Shown: positions 43,286 through 53,282, counted from the first letter of the stretch. The stretch: 64,000 bases of DNA from Catellatospora bangladeshensis (GCF_016862575.1 NZ_BONF01000010.1:62001-126000); one strand, 5' to 3'. Notes: generated by a model not told the origin, from the letters alone. Made by a program: numbers and translations.

Positions 43286-45079
43286 ATGCCGCTGCGCATC
43301 GAGGACTACGCGGTCATCGGCGACACCCAGACGGCCGCACTGGTCGGCCGGGACGGGTCGATCGACTGGCTCTGCCTGCCCCGCTTCGACTCCGGAGCCA
43401 TCTTCGCCGCCCTGCTCGGCACCCCCGAGCACGGCCGCTGGCAGATCGCGCCCGCGACGCAGGTGCGCGCCGTACGGCGGCGCTACCGGGGCGACACGCT
43501 GGTGCTGGAGACCGAGTTCGACACCGACGAGGGCACCGTCCGGCTGGTCGACTTCATGCCGCCCCGCGGCGAGGCCGCCGACGTGGTGCGCATCGTCGAG
43601 GGCGTCAGCGGCCGCGTGCCCATGCGGATGGACCTGCGCCTGCGCTTCGACTACGGCCACGTGGTGCCCTGGGTGCGCCGCGTCGACGCCGACCTGGTCG
43701 CCATCGCCGGGCCGGACGCGGTGTGGCTGCGTACCCCCGTCGCCCTGCACGGGGAGAACCTGGCCACCGTCGCCGACTTCAGCGTCGGCGCCGGCTTCCA
43801 CGTGCCGTTCGTGCTGACCTGGCGCGAGTCGCACCTGCCCACTCCGCACCCGGTCGACCCGATCGTGGCCCTGGAGGGCACCGTCTCGTACTGGCAGGAG
43901 TGGATCGCCGCCTGCACCTACGACGGCCCGTGGCGCGACGCGGTGGTGCGCTCGCTGCTCACCCTCAAGGCGCTGACCTACGGCCCGACCGGCGGCATCG
44001 TCGCCGCGGCGACCACCTCGCTGCCGGAGGAGCTGGGCGGCGTACGCAACTGGGACTACCGCTACTGCTGGCTGCGCGACGCCACGATCACCCTGCAGTC
44101 GCTCATGTACTGCGGCTTCGTCGAGGAGGCCCGGTCCTGGCGGGCCTGGCTGCTGCGCGCGATCGCGGGCGACCCCTCCAAGCTCCAGATCATGTACGGC
44201 GTCGCGGGCGAGCGCCTGCTCACCGAGCGCATCGCGGAGTGGCTGCCCGGCTACTGCGGCAGCCCGGTGCGCATCGGCAACGCCGCTTCGGAGCAGTTCC
44301 AGCTCGACGTGTACGGCGAGGTCATGGACGCGCTGCACCAGGCGCGCAAGGCCGGCATCGAGCACGAGCAGCCGTCCTGGGATCTGCAGCTGGCGCTGAT
44401 GAGCTTCCTGTCGGACAACTGGACCCGCCCGGATGACGGCATCTGGGAGGTACGCGGCGGCTCGCAGCAGTTCACCCACTCGAAGCTGATGGCGTGGGTG
44501 GCGGCCGACCGCTCGGTGAAGGCTGTCGAGCAGTTCGGCCGGACCGGACCGGTGGCCCGGTGGCGCGAGCTGCGCGACGAGATCGCGCGGGACATCCTCA
44601 CCCACGGCTTCGACGCGCGCCGCAACACGTTCACGCAGTTCTACGGCTCGACCGAGCTGGACGCGTCGCTGCTGATGATGCCGCTGGTCGGTTTCCTGCC
44701 CGCGACCGACCCACGGGTGCGCGGCACGGTCGCCGCGATCGAGCGCGAGCTGCTGCAGGACGGTTTCGTGCAGCGCTACACGCAGCGCCCGGAGAACCTG
44801 GTGGACGGGCTCCCGCCGGGCGAGGGCGCGTTCCTGGCCTGCACCTTCTGGCTGGCGCAGAACTACGCGCTGATGGGCCGGGTCGGCGAGGCGCGCGAGC
44901 TGTTCGAGCGGATGCTGGACCTGCGCAACGACGTGGGCCTGCTGGCCGAGGAGTACGACCCGGACGCCCGGCGGCTGGTCGGCAACTTCCCGCAGGCGTT
45001 CAGCCACGTGCCGCTGATCGACACCGCCCGCCACCTGACCGACGCCGCGGGGCCGGCGGAGAACCGGCCCCGCGAGTGA
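43286..45079 (+). CDS. GH15 family glucoamylase/trehalase-like glycoside hydrolase
   Basis: 597 residues. The N-terminal super-sandwich (MPLRIEDYAVIGDTQTAALVGRDGSIDWLCLPRFDS) and the (alpha/alpha)6 barrel with NWDYRYCWLRDA, PDDGIWEVRGG (general acid region, near residue 390) and a late LLAEEYDP (base region) match cytosolic GH15 enzymes, including mycobacterial-type trehalases. Inverting hydrolysis of alpha-glucosidic bonds, with trehalose the likeliest substrate, is the family role. No signal peptide. The paired upstream operators suggest TetR-type control. Confidence 0.92.
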   Translation: MPLRIEDYAVIGDTQTAALVGRDGSIDWLCLPRFDSGAIFAALLGTPEHGRWQIAPATQVRAVRRRYRGDTLVLETEFDTDEGTVRLVDFMPPRGEAADVVRIVEGVSGRVPMRMDLRLRFDYGHVVPWVRRVDADLVAIAGPDAVWLRTPVALHGENLATVADFSVGAGFHVPFVLTWRESHLPTPHPVDPIVALEGTVSYWQEWIAACTYDGPWRDAVVRSLLTLKALTYGPTGGIVAAATTSLPEELGGVRNWDYRYCWLRDATITLQSLMYCGFVEEARSWRAWLLRAIAGDPSKLQIMYGVAGERLLTERIAEWLPGYCGSPVRIGNAASEQFQLDVYGEVMDALHQARKAGIEHEQPSWDLQLALMSFLSDNWTRPDDGIWEVRGGSQQFTHSKLMAWVAADRSVKAVEQFGRTGPVARWRELRDEIARDILTHGFDARRNTFTQFYGSTELDASLLMMPLVGFLPATDPRVRGTVAAIERELLQDGFVQRYTQRPENLVDGLPPGEGAFLACTFWLAQNYALMGRVGEARELFERMLDLRNDVGLLAEEYDPDARRLVGNFPQAFSHVPLIDTARHLTDAAGPAENRPRE

Positions 45080-45080
45080 G

Positions 45081-46352
45081 TCAGCTCCCGACCGGCCGGA
45101 AGTAGTTCTTGCCGCCGAGGAAGGCGGCCTTCTTGCCGATCACCGCGCCGTGGCTGTCGGCGGTGCGGAAGTGGATGCCGGCCCACACCCGCGCGTCGAT
45201 GATCTCCTTACGCGCCTCGGAGAACCGGGTGAAGCTGCGCGTCGTCCCGGTCACGGCGTTGAACCCGGAGAACGCGACCTGGTCGGTGCCGAAGAAGTCG
45301 GTGAGCGCCCAGGTCCAGGCGGAGATGTTGCACGAGTGCCCGGACGAGTGCTCGTACCACGGCGGCGTGTCCAGCAGCGGGGTCCACGCCGGGTCCGGGT
45401 CGGTGGCCGGGTTGCCGTCGGTGTCCGCCTCGCGGATCGCGGTCACCGGCCGCCAGGACTTCCAGTGCGCCTTGTCGTTGTGGCAGGCGATCACCGCGTC
45501 GGCGGTGGCCATGCCGACCCGCGCGAACAGCCGGGCGCTGTCGGCGGCCGACAGGCCGTGCCCGGTGGCCAGGCCGCGCAGCATCGCCTCCTGGGGCACC
45601 GCGGCCCACCACCGGGCCGCGTCGGTCTGGTCGGCGGTACGCGTCGCGCTGGTGCGTGAGCCGACCGCCTTGACCTCGTTGAAGTCCTCCGTGTACGCCT
45701 CGCTGGTGAGCGCGTTCGGCCCGTCGGAGCGCAGCGCGGCCGCGTCCGGGATGGTGAACGGTTTGACGTTGCCGGCCCACGGCGCCGGGTCCACGGCGAA
45801 CGCGGGCGGCGTCGGCCGCCACCGGCCGGGCTCGGTGCCGATGACGACCTCGGTGGGCACGCCCCGGCCGTCGCCCTGCCGCGCCGTGATCATCGCGGTG
45901 GCGGCCTGCTCGCCGTCGGTGATGCCGCCCAGCTTGGCCGGGCCCTCGGGCACCGCGGCGAGCGCGGCGTCGTACTTCGCCTGCAGCGCCGCGGCCTGCC
46001 CCGGGAACAGGTGGGCGAGCATCCGGAACGCGGCCGTGGCCGCCGCCGCGTCGACCGAGTCCCCGGGCTGCGACTCGACCTGCACCAGGTACGGCGTGTG
46101 GGTACGGGTGATGCCGTTGACCGCGTCGTACACGGCCCCGTGCACCATGGCCCGGTTGATCAGGGCGACGTGCGGCACGAACGGGCCCGCGTTGCGGATC
46201 GCCTCCTCGGTGTGCTGGTTCCACACGACGACGGCGTTGGGCGCGGCCGTGCCGGACGCGCGGGCCGGTTCGGACGGACCGGCCGGGAGCAGGGCCGCGG
46301 TTGCCGCGGCGGCGGTGGCGAGGACTGCACTGACACGGGGACGGAGCCGCAT
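45081..46352 (-). CDS. Secreted vanadium-haloperoxidase-related PAP2-family protein
   Basis: 423 residues with a Sec signal (residues 1-33, PARASG). The three vanadate/phosphate-binding motifs are present: KSWRP, HSSGHS and RVWAGIHFRTAD. The fold is shared by vanadium haloperoxidases and acid phosphatases, so either halogenation/peroxidation or phosphate-ester hydrolysis is possible; proteins of this actinomycete group are usually untested. GGAGAG precedes ATG 46352. A hairpin lies upstream, isolating it from the LURP-like gene. Confidence 0.85.
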   Translation of the reverse strand: MRLRPRVSAVLATAAAATAALLPAGPSEPARASGTAAPNAVVVWNQHTEEAIRNAGPFVPHVALINRAMVHGAVYDAVNGITRTHTPYLVQVESQPGDSVDAAAATAAFRMLAHLFPGQAAALQAKYDAALAAVPEGPAKLGGITDGEQAATAMITARQGDGRGVPTEVVIGTEPGRWRPTPPAFAVDPAPWAGNVKPFTIPDAAALRSDGPNALTSEAYTEDFNEVKAVGSRTSATRTADQTDAARWWAAVPQEAMLRGLATGHGLSAADSARLFARVGMATADAVIACHNDKAHWKSWRPVTAIREADTDGNPATDPDPAWTPLLDTPPWYEHSSGHSCNISAWTWALTDFFGTDQVAFSGFNAVTGTTRSFTRFSEARKEIIDARVWAGIHFRTADSHGAVIGKKAAFLGGKNYFRPVGS

Positions 46353-46373
46353 GTTCTCTCCTGGGTACGCGCG

Positions 46374-46396
46374 GGCCGGCCCGGGGTGGGCCGGCC
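46374..46396. terminator. GC-rich hairpin before the haloperoxidase-like gene
   Basis: GGCCGGCCC-GGGGT-GGGCCGGCC, nine-pair stem, between the minus-strand genes ending at 46472 and starting at 46352. It may terminate the upstream gene or shape the 5' leader of the downstream one. Confidence 0.5.
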
Positions 46397-46471
46397 GAGA
46401 CGTGTCCATTGTGCAGGCATTTGATCCGAAAACGAACTACCCGATAGGCGGGTTCGGCGGAAAAGCGCAGG

Positions 46472-47008
46472 TCAGCCGCCGCTTGAGGCCTGCCGGAGGG
46501 CCCGCACCGCGCTGCGCAGGCACTGCGCCAGGCAGATCGCCTCCAGCGCCGTCATCACCGGCCGGTCCAGCGTGAACTCGTACGAGTCCGGGTTGAAGGA
46601 GAACACCCCGGTCGTCGGCGTGATCCGGGCGAACGCCCGGCCGCCCGCGGCCAGCTCGAACCGCCGGTCCGACCACATGCTCGTCTTCAGCACCTCGACG
46701 GTGTGCCCGTTCGCCAGCGTGGCGACCGCCCCGTGCACGGGCCGCCACAGCCCCAGCCGCAGCTCGACCACCCGGCCGCCGGAAGGGCCGGTCACCCCGT
46801 AGGTGCGCGCCATCATGCCGTGCGTGCGACCCTCCGCCACCACCGTGTCGCGCGGGTCCAGGATCTCGAAGCGCTGCCGCATCGTCCAGAAGTGGTACCG
46901 CACCTTCGCCACGACGTGCCCGTTCGCGAGCATGACCGGCGACGTCCCGGTCTGCAGGATCTTGTCCGGCAGGTACAGGGTGCCCGTGAACGGGTCGAGG
47001 AGGCCCAT
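46472..47008 (-). CDS. LURP-one/tubby-like (phospholipid scramblase-fold) protein
   Basis: 178 residues. Beta-strand-rich text (RYHFWTMRQRFEILDPRDTVVAEGRT, then FELAAGGRAFARI and GVFSFNPDSYEF) follows the LURP-one/tubby C-terminal fold. Bacterial members are common but without assigned function; the fold binds lipids or acts as a membrane-associated scaffold. ATG 47008 (MGLLDPFTGTLYL) is chosen as the first residue of the fold. Divergent from the VWA gene. Confidence 0.75.
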   Translation of the reverse strand: MGLLDPFTGTLYLPDKILQTGTSPVMLANGHVVAKVRYHFWTMRQRFEILDPRDTVVAEGRTHGMMARTYGVTGPSGGRVVELRLGLWRPVHGAVATLANGHTVEVLKTSMWSDRRFELAAGGRAFARITPTTGVFSFNPDSYEFTLDRPVMTALEAICLAQCLRSAVRALRQASSGG

Positions 47009-47133
47009 ACCGTGCACCGTAGGCGGTCCGGGCAAGCTGTCCGGGGTCCGGGCACATCGGCCGTCGCCCATATCGGTTACCGTCGTCACACAGATGTCAC
47101 CCCTGTCGCCATTGGATGATCGGAGCCTGCCCG

Positions 47134-49026
47134 GTGTCCTCTCCAGCTGACCCGGGCGGCGGGCCCGCGCGGCGGGACGGCCCGGACCGGGAGATGGTGT
47201 CGTTCGTCGCGGTCAGCCTGCTCAGCCTGGTCACCGTGCTGGCACAGGGGGTGCCGGACACGTTCCTGCAGTGGTTCGGCGCGGTGGTGGGCGCGCTGGC
47301 CGGCGGGGTCGCCGCGCAGTCCGCCGTGGTGGCGCGGCTGCTCGACCGGGGTTTCGACGTGATCCGGGTGATGCGCACGGTGCGCTGGGAGCGGTTCCGC
47401 TGGGTGCTCACCATGCTCGCGCGCACCGTGCTGGGCCTGCTCGTCGCGCTGGCCCTGGTGCTGGTGCTGCCGCGGGCCGTGGACTGGGTGCGGCTGCGCC
47501 TCGACGGCTGCCCCCCGCCGGTGGCCCTGCGGCTGGTGACCACCCCGGAGCAGCTGCCGACCGCGCGGGACCTGGCCGACGCGTTCGCCGCGAGCACCGC
47601 CGACGGCAACAAGGGCTGCCGCGCCGCGGCCGTCTTCGTGTACGCCGCCGACCCGGTGCTGACCGCCGAGGCCGTCCGGCTCGGCTGGGCCGCCGAGCAC
47701 CTGCTCGCCCTGGGCCCGCGGCCCGAGCTGTGGCTGCCCGGCTCGACCTACTTCACGGCGGGCCTGGCCGGCCTGCCGGTGGCCGTGGAGATGCGCCCGG
47801 TCGCGGCGACGCCCGTGGTGCTGGCGCTGCCCGAGGGCGCGGAGGTGGGCGCCGGTCCGCGTACCCGCACCTGGAGCCAGCTGCTCCAGTCGAGCCGCCG
47901 CTACGACTGGTCCGTGGCCCGCCCCGATCCGGCGGTCTCGTTCACCGGCGAGCTGGCGACCCACGCGCTGTACGCCGGACTCGACGGCCTCACCCCGGCG
48001 GAGCTGGAACGCCAGCTCGCGGGCGGGCTGGACCGCGGCGGCTACCCGCTCGGCGACGAGTTGAGCCTGCTGTGCCGGCACGCGTCGTCGGCCGGCGGCG
48101 CCGTGACCAGCCTGATCGTCACCGAGCAGCAGCTGCTGCGCTACCAGCGGGACCGGGAGCTGGGCGACGCCTGCCCGCCCGGCGGCCGCCGCCCGGCGCT
48201 GCGCGCGGTGTACCCGTCCGACACCCTCGGCCTCGACTTCCCCGCCGTGCGCATCGGCTGGGCCGACGCCTCGCCCGAGCAGGACACCCAGGCGCGCGCC
48301 TTCCTGTCCTGGCTGGACACCCCGGGCGGGCGGGCCGCGCTGGCGGCGGGCGGGCTGCGCACCCCGCACCCCGGCGGCGACCTGCCCGCGGTCGAGTTCG
48401 AGAGCACGCCGCCGTCGGCCTCCAGCCTCGCCACGACCATGGACTCCTACGACCGGGCCCGGCGGCCCGGCCGGGTGCTGCTGGCGCTGGACACCTCCGG
48501 CTCCATGGCCGCGCCGGTCGCCGACGGCGGCCGCAGCCGCTACGACGTGGCCGCCGCGGGCATCGCGAACACGCTGCGGCTGCGCGGCCCGGCCGACGAG
48601 TTCGGGCTGTGGGCCTTCCCGCACGTGGGCGGCGCGCGCCAGGTGTTCCCCATCGAGAACCGGCAGCTCGCCGAGGCTCAGGTCGAGGACGCGCTGCGGC
48701 GCATCCGGCCGCAGGGCCCCACCCCGCTCTACCGCACCATCGCCGACGCCGTGCCCGCCGTGCGGACCGACACCGACGCCGTGCAGGCCCTGGTCGTGCT
48801 GACCGACGGCGAGGACACCGGCTCGGGGCTGAGCCGCCGCCAGCTCGTGGACCGGGTACGCGGCCAGGGCGTGCGCGTGTTCGTCGTCGCGGTCGGCGAG
48901 GCGAGCTGCGGCGGCGCGCTCGCCGAGGTGGCCGGGGCGACCGGCGGGACCTGCCGCCAGGCCAGCTTCGCCGACCTGGAGGCCACGGTGTCCGACATCT
49001 TCTCTCTGCTGTGGAAAGGGGCGTGA
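47134..49026 (+). CDS. Membrane protein with solute-binding-like and VWA domains
   Basis: 630 residues. Two to three N-terminal helices (VSFVAVSLLSLVTVL, VVGALAGGVAAQSAVV, VLGLLVALALVLVLP), then an extracytoplasmic region of about 300 residues resembling a type 2 periplasmic binding protein, then a von Willebrand A domain (about 460-625) with an intact MIDAS (LALDTSGSMA) and VVLTDGED. GTG 47134 has GGAG at good spacing; ATG 47116 is the longer option. The TGA overlaps the GTG of the next gene. Substrate-binding-plus-VWA proteins are known in actinomycetes, but their role is not established. Confidence 0.82.
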   Translation: MSSPADPGGGPARRDGPDREMVSFVAVSLLSLVTVLAQGVPDTFLQWFGAVVGALAGGVAAQSAVVARLLDRGFDVIRVMRTVRWERFRWVLTMLARTVLGLLVALALVLVLPRAVDWVRLRLDGCPPPVALRLVTTPEQLPTARDLADAFAASTADGNKGCRAAAVFVYAADPVLTAEAVRLGWAAEHLLALGPRPELWLPGSTYFTAGLAGLPVAVEMRPVAATPVVLALPEGAEVGAGPRTRTWSQLLQSSRRYDWSVARPDPAVSFTGELATHALYAGLDGLTPAELERQLAGGLDRGGYPLGDELSLLCRHASSAGGAVTSLIVTEQQLLRYQRDRELGDACPPGGRRPALRAVYPSDTLGLDFPAVRIGWADASPEQDTQARAFLSWLDTPGGRAALAAGGLRTPHPGGDLPAVEFESTPPSASSLATTMDSYDRARRPGRVLLALDTSGSMAAPVADGGRSRYDVAAAGIANTLRLRGPADEFGLWAFPHVGGARQVFPIENRQLAEAQVEDALRRIRPQGPTPLYRTIADAVPAVRTDTDAVQALVVLTDGEDTGSGLSRRQLVDRVRGQGVRVFVVAVGEASCGGALAEVAGATGGTCRQASFADLEATVSDIFSLLWKGA

Positions 49027-50366
49027 CCGTGTCGAGTGAGCTGCTGGACGGCATGTTCGACGCCGCCCGCCGGCGCCGGGGCACGCTCACGGGCCTGGGC
49101 GGCGTGGCCGCCGGGCTCGTCGTCGGCTACCTCGCCGCCGTCCTGCTGGCGGCGCCCGCACCGGACCCGGCCGCCCTGGAGCCGGGCGAGCTGGTGGTGC
49201 TGAGCGGGGCCGACGAGAGCACCGGTGCGCAGCGCCGCGCGCTGATCGAGCAGTGGAACGCCGATCCGCGCCTGCCCGACGCGCGGCTCGTCGAGGTCAG
49301 CGGCGGCGCGGACGCGCACCGGGCGGAGATGGTCCGGCGCGCCCAGGCCGGGGACAGGACCGTCGACATCTACAACCTGGACGTCACCTGGACCGCCGAG
49401 TTCGCCGACGCGGGCTGGATCCGCCCGCTGGACGAGACCGTCACCGACACCTCGGGCTTCCTGGAGAAGCCGCTGGCGACCTGCCGCTACCACGACAGGC
49501 TTTGGGCGCTGCCGTTCAACACCGACGCGGGCCTGCTCTTCTACCACGCAGACCTGACCGGCGACGAGCCGCCGACGAACCTGGCGGGCATCCGTACCGT
49601 CACCAACGAGGTGTTCGCCCGCCCCGGCGGTCCGCCCGCCGGGCTGGAGGCGGGCTACACCGGGCAGCTGCGCGACTACGAGGGCCTCACCGTGAACGCG
49701 CTGGAGGCGATCTGGGCGGCCGGTGGCGAGGTGGTCGACGCCGACGGCGAGGTGGTCGTCGACTCCCCCGCGACCCGGGCCGCGCTGACGCAGCTCGCGC
49801 TCGGCATGACCGAGGGCAACCCGCGTACGGTGCTGCCCGCCTCGCTGGGCTTCGACGAGCGGGCGGGCACGCTGGCCTTCCAGGAGCGCCGGGTGCTGTT
49901 CATGCGCAACTGGCCGGTGGCCTACGGCCAGCTCGTCGCGGCCGAGGCCGGGGCCGCGCCGCTGCGCATCGGCACCCAGCCGATCACCGACTCGGTGCTG
50001 GGCGGGCAGAACCTGGCCATCGCGTCGGGCAGCGACCAGCCCGAGGCGGCGCGGCGGCTGATCGAGTTCCTGACCGGCGAGCGCAGCCAGCAGCTGCTGT
50101 TCGAGCGGGGCGGCTTCGCGGCCACCCGCGAGCTGATCTACCGCGACGCGGCGGTGCGCAAGGCGTTCCCCTACGCCGACGACCTGCTCACGGCGGTGCG
50201 GGCGGCCCGGCTGCGGCCGGTGACCCCGCGCTACGCGCAGTTCAGCGAGGTGTTCCGGCGCGGGGTGGGGTACGCGCTGCGCCACGGCGGGCAGCTGCCG
50301 GACGGGTTCGCCGACGCGCTGCGCGCGGCCCTGTCCGGAACGCCGGGCGGCCCGAGACTCCCCTGA
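49023..50366 (+). CDS. Membrane-anchored family-1 solute-binding-like protein
   Basis: 447 residues. A single N-terminal helix (LTGLGGVAAGLVVGYLAAVLL) replaces the usual lipoprotein signal. The rest looks like a sugar-type extracellular binding protein: LVVLSGADEST at the first strand, PFNTDAGLLFYHADL in the hinge region and FMRNWPVAYG further on. No ABC permease or ATPase gene is nearby, so uptake in the ordinary sense is not supported. Coupled by a GTGA overlap to the VWA protein, with which it probably forms a complex on the outer face of the membrane. Confidence 0.82.
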   Translation: MTVSSELLDGMFDAARRRRGTLTGLGGVAAGLVVGYLAAVLLAAPAPDPAALEPGELVVLSGADESTGAQRRALIEQWNADPRLPDARLVEVSGGADAHRAEMVRRAQAGDRTVDIYNLDVTWTAEFADAGWIRPLDETVTDTSGFLEKPLATCRYHDRLWALPFNTDAGLLFYHADLTGDEPPTNLAGIRTVTNEVFARPGGPPAGLEAGYTGQLRDYEGLTVNALEAIWAAGGEVVDADGEVVVDSPATRAALTQLALGMTEGNPRTVLPASLGFDERAGTLAFQERRVLFMRNWPVAYGQLVAAEAGAAPLRIGTQPITDSVLGGQNLAIASGSDQPEAARRLIEFLTGERSQQLLFERGGFAATRELIYRDAAVRKAFPYADDLLTAVRAARLRPVTPRYAQFSEVFRRGVGYALRHGGQLPDGFADALRAALSGTPGGPRLP

Positions 50367-50427
50367 CGGAGGGAGTCCCGGGCCGGGGCCGCGGCTCCCC
50401 TGGCGGGAGGAACCGCGGCCGGGCCGG

Positions 50428-53232
50428 TCACGCCGGCGGGGTGCCCCAGGAGAGCACGCCGCCGACGTAGCCGGGGATCGCGGGCGCGTCCGCGAACGCG
50501 GTGTTCGTGCCGCGGCTGTAGTCGTTCAGCTCGTTGAACGCGCTCCAGTCGGACTTGTGCAGGCGCAGCTGGATCTCGCCGGTCGAGGCCCCGGCGGCGA
50601 GCGTGCCGCCGGTGAAGGTGACCTCGACGTAGGTGTCCGCGCCGGTCACCGGGCTGGACAGGTTCACCACGGTGGTGCGCACGTTCGCGCAGCCGAGCTG
50701 GGCCCAGTCGCAGTAGACGCTGACCCCGCTCGCGCCGTCCCGGTTCAGGTAGTACCGGGCGGTGACCGTGGTCAGGCCGACGGACGAGGTCGAGCTGTTG
50801 ACCACCTGGAGCCCGAACCGGATCGAGTTGTCCGCCGGGGCGCTGTCGTTGTTCTTGTAACGCACGGTCAGCGCACCGCCGGTGGGCGCGGGCAGCGTGG
50901 TCGCGGTGATCGGCCCCGCCGCCGCCGACTGGTCCCCGGCGGTGTTGCGGGCGCGCACCGTGTACGAGTACGCGGTGTTCGGGCTCAGCCCCGTGTCGGT
51001 GTACGACGTCCCCGTCACCACGGCCACCTGCACGCCGCCGCGGGAGACCGCGTAGCTCGCGGCTCCGGTCACCGGATCCCAGCTGATGGTGACCGAGCTG
51101 CTGGTCGTCGCCGTGGTGCGCAGGTTCTGCGGCGGCGACGGGGGCACTACGTCCCCCGGCTGGGTCGTGCCGGTGACCGCCGCCGAGGCGGCCGAGACGT
51201 TCCCGGCGGCGTCGCGAGCACGCACCGTGTACTGGTACGCCGTGGCCGGGGTCAGCCCGCTGTCGGTGTAGGACGTGGTCGCGGCCGTGCCGAGCAGGGT
51301 CGTGCCGCGGTACACGTCGTACCCGGTCACGCCGACGTTGTCGGTGGACGCGTCCCACGCCAACGCCACGCTGTTCTGCGTGGTCCCGGTGACCCGCGGG
51401 TTGGCGGGCACGGTCGGCGCGGCGGTGTCCACCGGCTGGCCGCCGACCAGGTAGTCGGTGGTCGCGTCGAGGTAGGTGGCGACCCAGACCAGCGGCGCGT
51501 TCCAGTTGATCGTGTTCTCCTTGGAGCCCCACGCGTCGGGCGCGGTGTTCTTCGGCGCGTACGACTTCGCCGCCGGGCGGCCCGTGGGCGTGGCCGGATC
51601 GTTGATCAGCTCGTTGTTCGGCCCGCCGGCCAGCCACCCCTTCGGGTACGCCAGCCCCGGGTACCTACCCCACGCCCAGCGGTCGTGCAGGTCGGTCTCG
51701 TAGAACTCGCCGTAGCCGGTGACGTAGGACAGCCGCATGGCGTTGTTGCCCATCAGGTAGTCCATCGACCGGTTCAGCGCCTTGAGGTAACCGAGGTTGC
51801 TCGACAGGTCGAACGCGACGCCGAGCACCAGCATCCGGTTGGCGATGAACGAGTTCGAGCCCCACGGGTACGCCGACGCGCCGCTGATCAGCGACGGGTA
51901 GCCCTCGCCGTTGAGCGTGGTGACGATCTGGTCCGCGAACGCGCGCACGTTCGCCCGCATCGTGGTCAGATCCGCGGCGGGCAGGTCGTTGCTCACGCTG
52001 ACCAGCGACAGCGTGCCGGTCGCGGCCACCTCGGCCCAGTCGAACTGCCCCATCTCCCGGTAGTGCGGCGAGCCGGTCACCGCGCTCCGGTAACCGCCGA
52101 CCGCGCTGTCGGACCGCTTGAGCGCGGTCAGGTACAGCTCGGCGGCCGCGGCGTACCGGTCGTCGCTGTTCTTGGTGTCGCCGTAGTCGCCGCCGCCCTC
52201 GGCGTCGGAGGCCGTGGCGTAGTCCACGTTCGGCTGCGCCTCGGCCCTGGTCCAGGCGTCCTTCGCGCTCGACCACAGCGTGCTCGCCCGCGCCGCGTCG
52301 TACGGCGCCAGCACCCGCGCGAGCTGCGCGTTGGTCCGCGCGACGGCGTACGTCGCGTTGGTCGACGGGCCCATCGCCGACCGCGCCAGCCCGTTCTCCT
52401 GGTCGACCGAGGTCACCGGGAACGCGCTCCACGCGTGGTTGTGCACCTTGTGCGAGGCCAGGCCGCTCGACGGCAGCAGGCCCGACATCCAGCGCGAGCC
52501 GAACTCGACCTCGTCCAGGATGTCCGGCCGCCCGTTGGCCAGCTCCGGGATCGCCAGCGACCCGTCCGGGTACGCCGTCGGCCGCCGCTCCAGCAGGTTG
52601 AGCAGCGTCCACGCCGACACCGCGTGGTTGACCGCGTAGATGCCGAAGTCGCCCGCGTCGGCCCAGGAGTAGCGCACGTTGAGCCGCTGGCTGCCGCACC
52701 AGCTGTTGTAGCAGGGCGCCGACTCGTCGCCGGGGTGCAGCGCGGCGTGCGCGTGCCCGGCGTTCTGCAGGTACTGGCCCTCGACGGCGCTGCCCATGCG
52801 GTGGAAGTAGAAGTACTGCATGGCCTCCTTGCCGAGGGCCGGGTAGAGCGAGCTGGCCGAGATCGAGAACGGCACGCTGGTGCCCGCGCCGTCGACCCAC
52901 AGCACGTAGCTGCCGGGCGTGGTCAGCGCGCTGAAGTCGGCCTTGTGCACGGTGTCGCCGGAGGCACGGTCACTGCCGTACACGGTGGTGGTGCCGGAGG
53001 CGACGACGGCACCGCCGGAGGCCTGGCGCACCTGCCAGGCGCGGGCGCTACCGCCGGTCACCACCGTAGCGATCTTGTCGGCGCCGGTGAGGTAGCCGAT
53101 CTGGTTCACGCGGACCGGGCTGGTGTCCACGTCGGCGGACGCGGGCGCGGTCGGCAGCAGCGGGAAGAGCAGGGCGGCGACGGCGGCCGCGGCGATCGCC
53201 GCGCGCACGTGCCGGGACGGGAGGCGTCTCAT
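50428..53232 (-). CDS. Secreted GH9 cellulase with Ig-like, two Fn3 and CBM3 domains
   Basis: 934 residues. Signal peptide 1-33 (APASA). CelD-type Ig-like domain about 38-125 (SPVRVNQIGYL). GH9 (alpha/alpha)6 barrel about 130-620 with the catalytic base region ADAGDFG (Asp192, Asp195) and the acid-bearing GSKENTINWNAP near 595. Two Fn3 domains, then CBM3 at the C-terminus (LTVRYKNNDSAPADNSIRFG to YVGGVLSWGT), which binds crystalline cellulose. AGGAG precedes ATG 53232. It lies downstream of the GH5 gene in the same direction but behind two strong hairpins, and has no CebR-type site of its own in the 180 bp gap. Confidence 0.94.
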   Translation of the reverse strand: MRRLPSRHVRAAIAAAAVAALLFPLLPTAPASADVDTSPVRVNQIGYLTGADKIATVVTGGSARAWQVRQASGGAVVASGTTTVYGSDRASGDTVHKADFSALTTPGSYVLWVDGAGTSVPFSISASSLYPALGKEAMQYFYFHRMGSAVEGQYLQNAGHAHAALHPGDESAPCYNSWCGSQRLNVRYSWADAGDFGIYAVNHAVSAWTLLNLLERRPTAYPDGSLAIPELANGRPDILDEVEFGSRWMSGLLPSSGLASHKVHNHAWSAFPVTSVDQENGLARSAMGPSTNATYAVARTNAQLARVLAPYDAARASTLWSSAKDAWTRAEAQPNVDYATASDAEGGGDYGDTKNSDDRYAAAAELYLTALKRSDSAVGGYRSAVTGSPHYREMGQFDWAEVAATGTLSLVSVSNDLPAADLTTMRANVRAFADQIVTTLNGEGYPSLISGASAYPWGSNSFIANRMLVLGVAFDLSSNLGYLKALNRSMDYLMGNNAMRLSYVTGYGEFYETDLHDRWAWGRYPGLAYPKGWLAGGPNNELINDPATPTGRPAAKSYAPKNTAPDAWGSKENTINWNAPLVWVATYLDATTDYLVGGQPVDTAAPTVPANPRVTGTTQNSVALAWDASTDNVGVTGYDVYRGTTLLGTAATTSYTDSGLTPATAYQYTVRARDAAGNVSAASAAVTGTTQPGDVVPPSPPQNLRTTATTSSSVTISWDPVTGAASYAVSRGGVQVAVVTGTSYTDTGLSPNTAYSYTVRARNTAGDQSAAAGPITATTLPAPTGGALTVRYKNNDSAPADNSIRFGLQVVNSSTSSVGLTTVTARYYLNRDGASGVSVYCDWAQLGCANVRTTVVNLSSPVTGADTYVEVTFTGGTLAAGASTGEIQLRLHKSDWSAFNELNDYSRGTNTAFADAPAIPGYVGGVLSWGTPPA

Positions 53233-53282
53233 CGGTGGCTCCTGTGATCGGGGGAGGAGTCTGCGGTGGACAGCGAGACAGA

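Noticed and set aside
47271-50366. 1031-codon plus-strand frame across the VWA and solute-binding genes
   Set aside because: Its first half is an out-of-frame Arg/Ala/Gly-rich shadow of the VWA gene; only the part from 49023 is a real protein.
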